From Myxococcales bacterium (GTDB lineage: Bacteria > Myxococcota_A > Polyangia > Polyangiales > Polyangiaceae): 33,312 bases of DNA. The DNA is taken from assembly GCA_012514535.1 (NCBI GenBank), contig JAAZAA010000056.1, forward strand, positions 67,932 through 101,243, in the 5' to 3' direction. A program made the translations under genes and the position numbers. How positions within the stretch are numbered: the stretch's first letter is position 1; every line of letters starts with the position of its first letter. The notes beneath the pieces were generated by a model. The model had not been told where the DNA came from. It searched no databases and saw only the letters and a list, made by a program, of their open reading frames with translations. This document shows positions 24,096-30,853 of the stretch, piece after piece.

Positions 24096-24542
24096 ATGCA
24101 AACGGTGTCCCTCCCTTCCGTCCTCGCGAGCGCCTTGCTCGGGCTCCTGGCCCTCCACTGCGGTCCTCCGGTGGCGGAGCGTCCGGCCCCCACTCCCGTG
24201 TACGTCGCGGAGCTCTCGCTCCCTCCGACGAACATCATCGAGGAGTCCCTGCGTGCCCCCGCGCCTCCGGCCGACCAGGGTGCGGCAGCGAAGGACGAGA
24301 GCGCCCCCGACACCGACCACTCGAGCTCCGACCACTCAGGCCCCGACCAGGCGGACTCCGACCAGGCGGACTCCGAGCCCCGCGACACCCGGGGCGCTGC
24401 CGCCCCGGACGCCGACGAGCCGCGCTCTGCCCAACCGCCCGCTCCTGAGCCGCGCGTCGACGAGCCGCCCGCCGGGAAGCGGAAGGAAGCGGCTCCGGGC
24501 ACGGCGCCCACCGCGCCCACCGCGCCGCCGAAGAGTCCCTGA
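24096..24542 (+). CDS. Small acidic, Pro/Asp-rich putative lipoprotein
   Basis: A 148-residue protein of unknown function (ATG 24096; a GTG at 24084 is possible). The N-terminal hydrophobic segment ends in LLALHC (Cys near 22), a lipobox with an unusual His before the Cys. The rest is low-complexity and acidic, rich in Asp, Ser, Pro and Ala, with a 4-copy 5-residue repeat. High third-position GC throughout supports coding. It follows the YceI-like gene by 30 bp and is probably the last gene of the operon. Confidence 0.65.
   Translation: MQTVSLPSVLASALLGLLALHCGPPVAERPAPTPVYVAELSLPPTNIIEESLRAPAPPADQGAAAKDESAPDTDHSSSDHSGPDQADSDQADSEPRDTRGAAAPDADEPRSAQPPAPEPRVDEPPAGKRKEAAPGTAPTAPTAPPKSP
24315..24374. 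repeat. 15-bp tandem repeat, four copies
   Basis: Units at 24315, 24330, 24345 and 24360. The last two are identical (GACCAGGCGGACTCC); the first two share GACCACTC. They encode DHSSS, DHSGP, DQADS and DQADS in the small acidic lipoprotein. Confidence 0.9.
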
Positions 24543-24560
24543 GCCCGCGCCCGCTCAGGG
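24537..24560. terminator. Bidirectional hairpin containing both convergent stop codons
   Basis: CCCTGAGC (24537-24544) pairs perfectly with GCTCAGGG (24553-24560) across an 8-base loop. The left arm carries the TGA of the acidic lipoprotein and the right arm the complement of the L,D-transpeptidase TGA. Only 12 bp separate the two genes. Confidence 0.55.
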
Positions 24561-26144
24561 GCGGATGTTGACGAGGGTCCCGCGGGAATCGAAGGCCGAG
24601 TGCCAGTTCTGCGGCACGGGCGGATCCGTCCACGAGAACAGCCAGCGCGCGTCGTGCGGCGCCAGGTTGATGCACCCGTGGCTGCGGGGGTTCCCGAACA
24701 CGTCGTGCCAGAAGGCCGCGTGGAAGGCGTACCCCTGGTGAAAGTACTGGACGTAGGGGATGTCTCGCAGATCGAACTCGTCGCCCGGCTCGTCTCCGCT
24801 CATCGTGTCGGTGACGTGCTTGGTGTGAATCACGAACTGCCCACGCACCGTAGCGCGGGTGGTCTTGGGATCGCCGAGGAGATCTCGTCCGGTCGTCACG
24901 AGGGTCGCGTACACGGGCTGGGTTCCCCGATAGGCGACGAGGGTCTGGTTCAAGATGGAGACGTCGATCCAGCTCCGCTCCCCCTTCGCCCAGTAGGGCA
25001 TGGTCTCGAGGGGATCGATGCGCACGAGCTGACTGTCCCGCAGCCAGTGCCCGCTCTGGGTCTCGAGGAAGGTGACTCCCCCGACCTGCTCCTGGCGCCC
25101 GGTCAACGAGAACGCCTCGCGGAAGTGGATGGGGCGCTCCGGGGCCAAGGTGCCCTCCTTCGGGTGCCCGCGGAAGAGCTGAGCCCGGGAGCTGCGCACG
25201 AACACCACGGGGAGCTCCATTCCCTCCCCGAGGGGCACGCCGTGGAACTCACTCGCCATCACCGGGTCCAGCCGATCCAGCGGGATGAGCATCAGATCCG
25301 TGCTGATCCCCCAGCGTCGCCCCTCCGCCTCGAACAGGTCGATCAGAGCGAATGCGCCGTTGCTCAGCCCGAAGCCGCCGAGGGGCCCCGAGGGCAGCAC
25401 GGGATACCCGAAGGGCCGCGGGACGCGCTCTCCTCCCGCGATCTGCTGGGGCGGCCCTCCAACGGCCTCCAGGGTCCACAGGGGATCGATGCCGCGCCGC
25501 AGGTGGGAAGCCAGATCCTTCTCGCTCTGCTCCTGCTCGGCGCGGGTGGGGAGGCGCGCGTAGAGGGGCGGTGGGGCTCCGCGGGCCTTGCCGTAGGTGT
25601 ACGGCATCGGGGAGCTGCGGTCGGGCCCCGCCGCCGCCAGGGCGACCGCCGGATGCTCGATATCGAGCGTCGCCGTGCGCCCGACGCAGACGTACCCCTC
25701 GGGGGCCACGCGATACCACCCTTCGGGGCACCCCTCGGTGCTCTTCGGGACCGGCGCCCGGTTCACCACCGCCCCCGTCCGCAGGTAGCCGAGGCGGCGG
25801 GATCTCCGGTTGGGCTCCTCGTAGACGACGGTCTGCTTGCCCAAGGCCGCCAGGCGGGCGTCGGGGGACAGGCGGTCCGGGGAGGGCGGCTCGGAAGCGA
25901 CCTCCCCGTCCGGCGCCGCGAGCTCCTCGCTGGTCTCCGTCACGTCGGGGGCGGTGCCGACCACCTCGCCGACGGCCGCGAGCCGCGTCTCCTCCCCCTC
26001 CGGCTCGACGGGGGCGGGGGCGTCGATGACCGCCGCGGTGACCGACGACGACAGCGGCTGTCCCCGCAGATGGGTACGCGCCAGCACGACACCAGCACCC
26101 AGGGAACCGATGAACAAGCCGGTGATGACCGCTCGCCAGGCCAT
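24555..26144 (-). CDS. L,D-transpeptidase (YkuD family) with SH3-like domain
   Basis: A 529-residue membrane-anchored protein: hydrophobic segment at about 4-23, an acidic/Pro-rich linker to about 95, then an SH3b-like domain (about 104-157, TVVYEEPNRRSRRLGYL and GWYRVAPEGYVCVGR). The C-terminal YkuD domain (about 395-529) has HAAFWHDVFGNPRSHGCINL with catalytic Cys491 and His475, His480 and His489 nearby. Such enzymes make 3-3 cross-links in peptidoglycan or attach proteins to it, in the periplasm. The middle region (about 200-390) is larger than in the minimal enzymes and may be a substrate or partner module. It lies 64 bp downstream of rlmE on the same strand and may have its own promoter (TTTCCC-17-TAGAGC). 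Confidence 0.92.
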   Translation of the reverse strand: MAWRAVITGLFIGSLGAGVVLARTHLRGQPLSSSVTAAVIDAPAPVEPEGEETRLAAVGEVVGTAPDVTETSEELAAPDGEVASEPPSPDRLSPDARLAALGKQTVVYEEPNRRSRRLGYLRTGAVVNRAPVPKSTEGCPEGWYRVAPEGYVCVGRTATLDIEHPAVALAAAGPDRSSPMPYTYGKARGAPPPLYARLPTRAEQEQSEKDLASHLRRGIDPLWTLEAVGGPPQQIAGGERVPRPFGYPVLPSGPLGGFGLSNGAFALIDLFEAEGRRWGISTDLMLIPLDRLDPVMASEFHGVPLGEGMELPVVFVRSSRAQLFRGHPKEGTLAPERPIHFREAFSLTGRQEQVGGVTFLETQSGHWLRDSQLVRIDPLETMPYWAKGERSWIDVSILNQTLVAYRGTQPVYATLVTTGRDLLGDPKTTRATVRGQFVIHTKHVTDTMSGDEPGDEFDLRDIPYVQYFHQGYAFHAAFWHDVFGNPRSHGCINLAPHDARWLFSWTDPPVPQNWHSAFDSRGTLVNIRP

Positions 26145-26208
26145 GGTCCCAGGCTCTACCGAACGTCCGATCCTGGGGAAAGTTTTCTTCTGAGCTAGCC
26201 GCGCTCGG

Positions 26209-26865
26209 TCACCGGTCCGTCACGCGCTCGGTGCGGCCGTCTTGCGGCTCGTTCTCCCCGTCGTTCGAGCGCCGCAACCCCATGCCGACGAGGAAGACCT
26301 CCTTGCTCACGGAGCGCGTTCCCTCGGGACGGATGACGCGGGTCTTCGAGTAGTGAACCTTCGTCGCGCGCACCGCGGTGTCGAAATCCGGCCCCATGAA
26401 GAGCTTGCCCACGAAGTAGGAGCGCGGCTTACCCAACGTCGCCGCTACCTCGAGGGCACGCAGGTACAGCTCGAGGCTCGCGGATTGATCCTGGAACTTC
26501 ACTCCGCTCGTCCGCGGCGCCATGTCGCTCAACACGACGTCGTAGGGCGCGAACTGCCCAAGTCGATCACTCTCCAGATCGAAGGCGTCCCCCTGGAGGA
26601 CGACCACGTTGGGCTCGAAGCGTTGCTCGATCGGTTGCAGATCGATGGCGAGCACCCGCCCCCGAGCCCCCACCTTCTGACTCGCGTACAAGCTCCACGA
26701 GCCCGGCGCCGCACCGAGGTCCAAGACGTGCAGGCCTGGACGAAACAGCTGGGTGCGCCGATCGATCTCCTGCAGCTTGAAGACGCTGCGCGCTGGATAG
26801 CCGCGCGCCTTCGCCTCGCGGGTGGCCGGATCTTGACCGGCATAGGGGTTGCGTCGCCTGGTCAT
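26209..26865 (-). CDS. rlmE: 23S rRNA 2'-O-methyltransferase RlmE (FtsJ/RrmJ)
   Basis: A 218-residue SAM-dependent methyltransferase. The SAM-binding motif LDLGAAPGSWS is at 48-58. The K-D-K-E catalytic set of the FtsJ family is complete: Lys30 (ARSVFKLQEID), Asp114 (LSDMAP), Lys154 (GKLFMG) and Glu189 (SVSKEVFLVG). RlmE methylates the 2'-O of a uridine in the A loop of 23S rRNA on the assembling 50S subunit. A polar C-terminal tail of about 20 residues is extra. The ATG has GGAG 11 bases upstream. It follows the pseudouridine synthase/methyltransferase fusion by 78 bp on the same strand, in a cluster with rplC. Confidence 0.95.
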   Translation of the reverse strand: MTRRRNPYAGQDPATREAKARGYPARSVFKLQEIDRRTQLFRPGLHVLDLGAAPGSWSLYASQKVGARGRVLAIDLQPIEQRFEPNVVVLQGDAFDLESDRLGQFAPYDVVLSDMAPRTSGVKFQDQSASLELYLRALEVAATLGKPRSYFVGKLFMGPDFDTAVRATKVHYSKTRVIRPEGTRSVSKEVFLVGMGLRRSNDGENEPQDGRTERVTDR

Positions 26866-26903
26866 CGTCGTCGCCGCTCCTCTTCAACACACCTCGTCAA
26901 CGC

Positions 26904-26945
26904 CACCGCTCGTCGTCGTCCCCGTCCTCGTCACCGCTCGTCGTC
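26904..26945. repeat. CGTC-rich direct repeats between rlmE and the fusion gene
   Basis: CACCGCTCGTCGTC occurs at 26904-26917 and again at 26932-26945, a 28-bp period, with further CGTC triplet-like runs around it. The second copy overlaps the stop codon of the fusion gene. On the minus strand this is a GAC-rich leader before rlmE. Confidence 0.75.
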
Positions 26946-28653
26946 AACGCACCTTGGCCCAGACGCTCTTGCTGGGCCAAGGCCCCTCCGGGCCCTCGGG
27001 GCAGTCGAGGCCGCTCGGCGCGTCTCGCAAGGTCACCAAGGTGCGCCCCGCCTGCTGGGCCGCCCGATGCAGGATCTTCCGCAGCGCCTCGAGGCTGGTG
27101 CGCGTGTGGTTCGTCACCGCGAGCAGATGCCCCTCGGGCTCGACCAGCGCCAGCGCCAGCGCCGCGACCTCCCCGTAGCCCTTCGCGACGCTGAACGTCC
27201 CCTTCCCCACCGTCGAGAAGCTCGGCGGATCGAGCACGACCACCCGAAAGCGCTCTCCTCGCCGCGCGGCGCGGCCGAGCCACTTGACGGCGTCCTCCTT
27301 GAAGAAGCGGTGCGCGGACGGGTCGAGCCCATTCAGCTCGAAGTTGCGCCGCCCTCGCTCGAGCGCGCGCCCGGAGAGATCGACGCTCACCACCTCGCTG
27401 GCGCCGCCCAGGGCCGCCGCCACGCTGAAGGAGCACGTATAGGCGAACAGATTCAGCACGCGCCCGCCGCGCGCCAGCTGCTTCACGCGCCGCCGATTGT
27501 CCCGCTGATCGACGAACAGCCCCGTGGACAGGCCGTCCGCGAGCGCCACCTCCACCCGCAAGCCAGCCTCCGTCACCACCAGCCCCGCTGGCGCGGCCTC
27601 GCCCAGGAGCGGCCCCTCGGGCGCGAGCTCCGTCGCCTCCTGACGGCGCAGATCGGCGCGGACCCGCGTCTTCGAGTAGACGCCGCGGAACCCCAGCGCG
27701 ATGAGCTGCTCCCCGAGCGCGCGCGCCCGCGCCACCAGCTCCGCGTCGTACAACGACAGCACCGCCCAGGCTCCGTACACGTCGACGACCAGCCCGGGCA
27801 GGAGATCCCCCGCGCCGTTCACCAGCCGGTAGGCGTCCGTCTGCCCGCGCAAGGCGAAGCGACGCAGACCCGCGTCTTCGAGGGCCTCGGTGACGTTGGT
27901 GGGCACGCCCACCGCCCCCGCGACGAGCCAGTCGCGGAACGCAGGGGGCGGCTCCCGCGTCCACCTCGCGCCGGAAGCCTCTCCACTGCCACGCGCCGTC
28001 TCGCCCGCGCCTGCCTTCCCGGAATCTGGCCCACCGAACACCGTCCCCCCCAACGCCGTCGCGTGGAGGAACAACCGCGGCGCAGGCTCGCCTCCGTACA
28101 AACGATCTCCACAGATGGGCGCCCCCGCTGCGGCGAGCTGCACCCGCAGCTGGTGGGTACGCCCCGTATGGGGATGGAGACGCACCAGCGCTCGCCGCCC
28201 CACGGTCTCGAGCACCTCGTACTCCGTGACGGCCCGCTGTCCTCGCCCCGTTCCCGTGACCAGCTCCGTGCGGCCGCGCACGTGATGCAGCTGATGCTCG
28301 AGGCGCCCGCGAGAGCGCAGCTCCGGACGCCTCGTCGGCTCTCGCCAGCGCCCACCCCGCGGCGCCGCGCCTTCTCCCCCGAGGGTCACCACCGCGAGAT
28401 AGGTCCGTCGTACCTGGCGCCCTTCCATCGCCGCGGCGACCGCCGCGTTGACGTCCTTGCGCCGGGTGAAGAACAAGAGCCCGCTCGTGGCCTGATCGAG
28501 GCGCTGGTGCACCCCGAGGTAAGTGTCGCGCCCCTGGCTCCGGAGCCACGCTTCGAGCCGGTGCACCAGGTCGTCGGCGAGCTCTTCGTCCCCACCGTGG
28601 ACGACCACTCCGCTCGGTTTGTCGACGACCAGAAAGTCCGCGTCGTCGTGCAA
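26944..28653 (-). CDS. RluA-type pseudouridine synthase fused to RlmI-like rRNA methyltransferase
   Basis: A 569-residue two-domain protein from the TTG at 28653. Residues of about 1-210 are an RluA-family pseudouridine synthase: DKPSGVVVHG, the catalytic Asp53 in HQRLDQATSGLLFF, and LHPHTGRTHQLRVQLA. After a linker, about 250-569 is a class I methyltransferase like RlmI/RlmK: TGLFVDQRDNR (377-387), the SAM motif VLNLFAYTCSFSVAA (399-413), and VVLDPPSFS (472-480). Both halves should act on rRNA of the large subunit. The S4 domain of some RluA enzymes is absent. The frame continues upstream of the TTG with PWRVERILHDDADF, which fits the RluA N-terminus, yet has no ATG, GTG or TTG. A CTG at 28752 overlaps the rplC stop as CTGA, so the true start may be there (602 residues). 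Confidence 0.9.
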   Translation of the reverse strand: MHDDADFLVVDKPSGVVVHGGDEELADDLVHRLEAWLRSQGRDTYLGVHQRLDQATSGLLFFTRRKDVNAAVAAAMEGRQVRRTYLAVVTLGGEGAAPRGGRWREPTRRPELRSRGRLEHQLHHVRGRTELVTGTGRGQRAVTEYEVLETVGRRALVRLHPHTGRTHQLRVQLAAAGAPICGDRLYGGEPAPRLFLHATALGGTVFGGPDSGKAGAGETARGSGEASGARWTREPPPAFRDWLVAGAVGVPTNVTEALEDAGLRRFALRGQTDAYRLVNGAGDLLPGLVVDVYGAWAVLSLYDAELVARARALGEQLIALGFRGVYSKTRVRADLRRQEATELAPEGPLLGEAAPAGLVVTEAGLRVEVALADGLSTGLFVDQRDNRRRVKQLARGGRVLNLFAYTCSFSVAAALGGASEVVSVDLSGRALERGRRNFELNGLDPSAHRFFKEDAVKWLGRAARRGERFRVVVLDPPSFSTVGKGTFSVAKGYGEVAALALALVEPEGHLLAVTNHTRTSLEALRKILHRAAQQAGRTLVTLRDAPSGLDCPEGPEGPWPSKSVWAKVR

Positions 28654-28724
28654 AATGCGCTCGACGCGCCACGGGACCAGCAGCTCTGCGGTCCCGGGCG
28701 CGTCGTGTGCAGCGGTCGGGGGAG

Positions 28725-28754
28725 GAAGCTCGCTCAGCTGAAGCTCGCTCAGCT
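28725..28754. repeat. Perfect 15-bp tandem duplication over the rplC stop
   Basis: GAAGCTCGCTCAGCT occurs twice back to back (28725-28739 and 28740-28754). On the minus strand each copy contains AGCTGA, so the rplC stop codon is repeated in frame 15 bases later. In the fusion-gene frame the unit encodes LSELQ/LSELP. Confidence 0.95.
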
Positions 28755-29420
28755 CTGGGCGGACTTGCCGCCGTTCTTCTTCTTCACGGCGCCGCGCACG
28801 ACCACGAGGCCATTCTTCGAGCCGGGGATCCCGCCGCGCACGAGGATGAGGTTCTCCTCCGGCAGCACGCGCACGACGCGCTGATTGAGGATGCTCATGG
28901 TCTCGTTGCCGTACTGCCCGGCCATCTTCTTGCCAGGGAGCACGCGACCGGGGGTCATGTTGCTACCGATGGAGCCGCCGTGGCGCTTGTACTCGTGGGA
29001 GCCGTGGCTGCTCTTTGCGCCCGCGAAGTTGTGACGCCGCATCACGCCGGTGAACCCGCGACCGCGCGTGACACCCTGCACGTCGACGAACTGTCCCTGC
29101 TCGAAGATCTCGTCGACCTTGAGCTGCTGGCCCACCTCGAAGCCCGCCGCGTACTCCGCCGCGCAACGCAGCTCACGCAGCACCCGCTTCGGCTCCACGC
29201 CTTGCTTCTTGTAGAAGCCGGCCAGGGGCTTGTTCGTGTGCTTCTCCTTGCGGGGCTCGATGCCGAGGATGAGGGCGTCGTAGCCGTCCTTCTCCTGGGT
29301 CCGCTTCCCCACCACGGTGACGGCCGCCTGCACCACGGTGCAGGGGATGACGGTGCCGTCCGCCTCGATGACCTGGGTCATGCCAATCTTGCGGCCGATG
29401 ACGCCGGGATTCTGATTCAT
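28749..29420 (-). CDS. rplC: 50S ribosomal protein L3
   Basis: A 223-residue L3: N-terminal IGRKIGMTQVI, the central extension with GFTGVMRRHNF and SSHGSHEYKRHGGSIG, then PGRVLPGKKMAGQYGN and LILVRGGIPGSKNGLV near the C-terminus. L3 binds 23S rRNA early in 50S assembly, and its loop reaches the peptidyl transferase centre. The segment after GGSIG reads SNMTPG, where the E. coli protein has the Gln methylated by PrmB, so that modification is probably absent. Upstream of the ATG are AAGGA at 9 bases and a leader with a 7-bp hairpin. Unusually, no S10-operon genes (rpsJ, rplD, rplW) flank it. A translationally overlapping rRNA-modification fusion gene follows and rplS diverges 704 bp away. Confidence 0.97.
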   Translation of the reverse strand: MNQNPGVIGRKIGMTQVIEADGTVIPCTVVQAAVTVVGKRTQEKDGYDALILGIEPRKEKHTNKPLAGFYKKQGVEPKRVLRELRCAAEYAAGFEVGQQLKVDEIFEQGQFVDVQGVTRGRGFTGVMRRHNFAGAKSSHGSHEYKRHGGSIGSNMTPGRVLPGKKMAGQYGNETMSILNQRVVRVLPEENLILVRGGIPGSKNGLVVVRGAVKKKNGGKSAQS

Positions 29421-29496
29421 GGTCTGCTATCCTTCTCCTGATTGGCTGAGAGGTGCCGCCGCCCCGTGGTCCGGCGCCGCGCATTCGGCGACCGGC

Positions 29497-29516
29497 CGCT
29501 CCGACACTGCGGAGCG
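29497..29516 (-). promoter_or_regulatory. Hairpin in the rplC 5' leader
   Basis: CGCTCCG (29497-29503) and CGGAGCG (29510-29516) form a 7-bp stem with a 6-base loop. It lies 77-96 bases before the rplC ATG, inside the presumed untranslated leader. It could be a ribosomal-protein binding site, but it matches no leader I know. Confidence 0.3.
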
Positions 29517-29976
29517 CCCCGGGGAGACCCACGCCTCAGCGTCGAGGGCCCAAAGGGGCAGCGGGCTTACCCCCCGCCGCCGATCCCGTCAACCGGCTCC
29601 GTCACACTCCACCGGGCGCCCCGGCCCACCGCCCGGCCCCTCCCGCCGGATCCGATGGCCAGCGCACTCCTGCCCCGCGGGTGCTCCCCCGCCGTCGCGC
29701 GCGGACCGGCCTCCCCCCCCCCACAAGCCGGCGGCGGCCCGCCCCTTCCCCAGCGCTGCACACCCAGCCGTACCCCGCCCCGCCACCCTCGCGTTCACTC
29801 CCACTGCAAACCGCCCCGGCTTCAAATGTCGCCACGCCGGCCCCTCCGCGCCGGCCTCCTCCGCTCTTCTTCTCTCGACTCTCCTGCTCTCGACCCTGCG
29901 CCCGCCGGACGGCCGCTCCCGCGGGCCAGCACCGCGCGGCTCCCCCGATGTCCCGGCTTCCCGGTACCGCCCGCCG

Positions 29977-30004
29977 TTGACGAACCCCAACTGGGGTGCA
30001 TAAT
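29977..30004 (+). promoter_or_regulatory. rplS promoter with palindrome in the spacer
   Basis: TTGACG (29977-29982), a 16-base spacer, then CATAAT (29999-30004): 5/6 matches to each sigma-70 box, among the best in the window. The predicted leader to the rplS ATG is about 110 nt. The spacer holds ACCCCA-AC-TGGGGT (29984-29997), a perfect 6-bp dyad. Confidence 0.7.
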
Positions 30005-30124
30005 GCGCCACCCGCCGGGCCCACCGCGCTCCGGGCGCCCTCCCTTTTCGGAGCGACCGCCCGCCAAAGAGAGCCAAACAACAGCGCCAAATCACGAGGC
30101 AGACGGCAGGTCTTGGAGAACGCC

Positions 30125-30499
30125 ATGGCAACCGAAGCGACGACGTCGAAGGGCAACATCATCGATCAGCTGGAGTCGCAGTATCTGCGCAGCGACCTGC
30201 CGCAATTCCGCGTCGGCGACCAGGTGGCGGTGCACTACCGCATCGTCGAGGGCGACAAGACCCGCGTGCAGGTGTTCCGTGGGCTCGTGATCAAGCGCAG
30301 CCGCGGCGGCGCGCGCTCCACCTTCACGGTGCGCAAGACCAGCTTCAGCGTCGGCGTCGAGCGGACGTTCATGCTGCACTCACCCCGCATCGAGGCGATC
30401 GAGGTCCTCTCCCGCGGTGTCGTGCGCCGGGCGCGCCTGTTCTACCTGCGCAACCTCACGGGCAAGGCCGCTCGCGTCCGCGACCAGCGGGATCGCTGA
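30125..30499 (+). CDS. rplS: 50S ribosomal protein L19
   Basis: A 124-residue L19, close to the usual length. Family sites are [29 protein letters not shown] (26-54), [36 protein letters not shown] and [19 protein letters not shown]19 sits at the subunit interface beside L14 and L3. The ATG at 30125 has GGAG seven bases upstream and matches the family N-terminus; the frame is open further upstream but is leader. Normally rplS ends the rpsP-rimM-trmD-rplS operon; here none of those genes is beside it and it has its own promoter. Confidence 0.97.
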   Translation: MATEATTSKGNIIDQLESQYLRSDLPQFRVGDQVAVHYRIVEGDKTRVQVFRGLVIKRSRGGARSTFTVRKTSFSVGVERTFMLHSPRIEAIEVLSRGVVRRARLFYLRNLTGKAARVRDQRDR

Positions 30500-30564
30500 G
30501 CCGCCCCGCGACGGTTCGACCGCGGAGCGACCGCGGAGGAGACTCCGGCGGAGAGCGACGACAC

Positions 30565-30582
30565 CGGAGCGGATCCGCTCCG
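30565..30582. terminator. 18-bp perfect palindrome after rplS
   Basis: CGGAGCGGATCCGCTCCG is fully self-complementary. As RNA it would give a 7-bp GC stem with a GATC loop, 66 bases after the rplS stop. It could be the rplS terminator or an operator. Confidence 0.45.
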
Positions 30583-30672
30583 CGACCGCCATCGATCCGC
30601 CCTTCACGCGAGGCCGCCCCTTCACACAAGACCGCAAGGTGCGCGTCGGCGGGTCGAGCCCCTCGCACACAA

Positions 30673-30695
30673 AGGCCCACCCTCGAGGTGGGCCT
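30673..30695 (+). terminator. Terminator-like hairpin
   Basis: AGGCCCACC (30673-30681) pairs perfectly with GGTGGGCCT (30687-30695) around a 5-base loop. It resembles the hairpin that follows tRNA-Leu in this window and comes directly after a tRNA-end-like tract. Confidence 0.6.
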
Positions 30696-30708
30696 CACTC
30701 GTTTGTGG

Positions 30709-30722
30709 CACTTCGCGAAGTG
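30709..30722. promoter_or_regulatory. 14-bp perfect palindrome, operator-like
   Basis: CACTTCGCGAAGTG is fully self-complementary and lies about 180 bp upstream of the VWA/FHA gene. It looks like a binding site for a dimeric regulator; none is identified. Confidence 0.4.
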
Positions 30723-30825
30723 TCTCCGCGCCCGAATGTGCGGCCGGCCGTGGGATCCCATCGAGGCGATCCAAGGGCGCCAGGCCCCGAAACCACCGAG
30801 AACCCGGGCTGACGCGCGTTTGTGC

Positions 30826-30853
30826 GGAACATTCATCGGCCTGCGGATCTATG
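30826..30853 (+). promoter_or_regulatory. ECF (sigma-E-like) promoter candidate for the VWA/FHA gene
   Basis: GGAACAT (30826-30832), a 15-base spacer, then TCTATG (30848-30853). This resembles the GGAACTT...TCTGA layout of sigma-E-type promoters. The predicted leader to the ATG at 30900 is about 40 nt. Confidence 0.4.

Larger units (their letters stand above)
29421..30124. other. 704-bp divergent regulatory region between rplC and rplS
   Basis: No convincing gene is present; the open frames here lack family features and consistent codon bias. On the rplC side there are a 7-bp hairpin at 29497-29516 (CGCTCCG/CGGAGCG, 6-base loop) and a TTGACG box on the minus strand at 29592-29587, followed after 17 bases by a poor -10 (TAAGCC). 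The middle (about 29600-29830) is strongly C-rich on the plus strand and includes a run of ten C at 29713-29722. On the rplS side there is a good promoter at 29977-30004. Confidence 0.7.

Noticed and set aside
29419-30131. Open frames of up to about 190 codons on both strands between rplC and rplS
   Set aside because: Low-complexity Arg/Pro/Gly sequence, no family motif and no ribosome binding site; the region carries promoters instead.
30590-30670. A complete tRNA gene before the hairpin at 30673
   Set aside because: No 5' acceptor strand matching the 3' end and no D arm could be found, and the T loop lacks the usual TTC; only a 3'-end-like tract remains.
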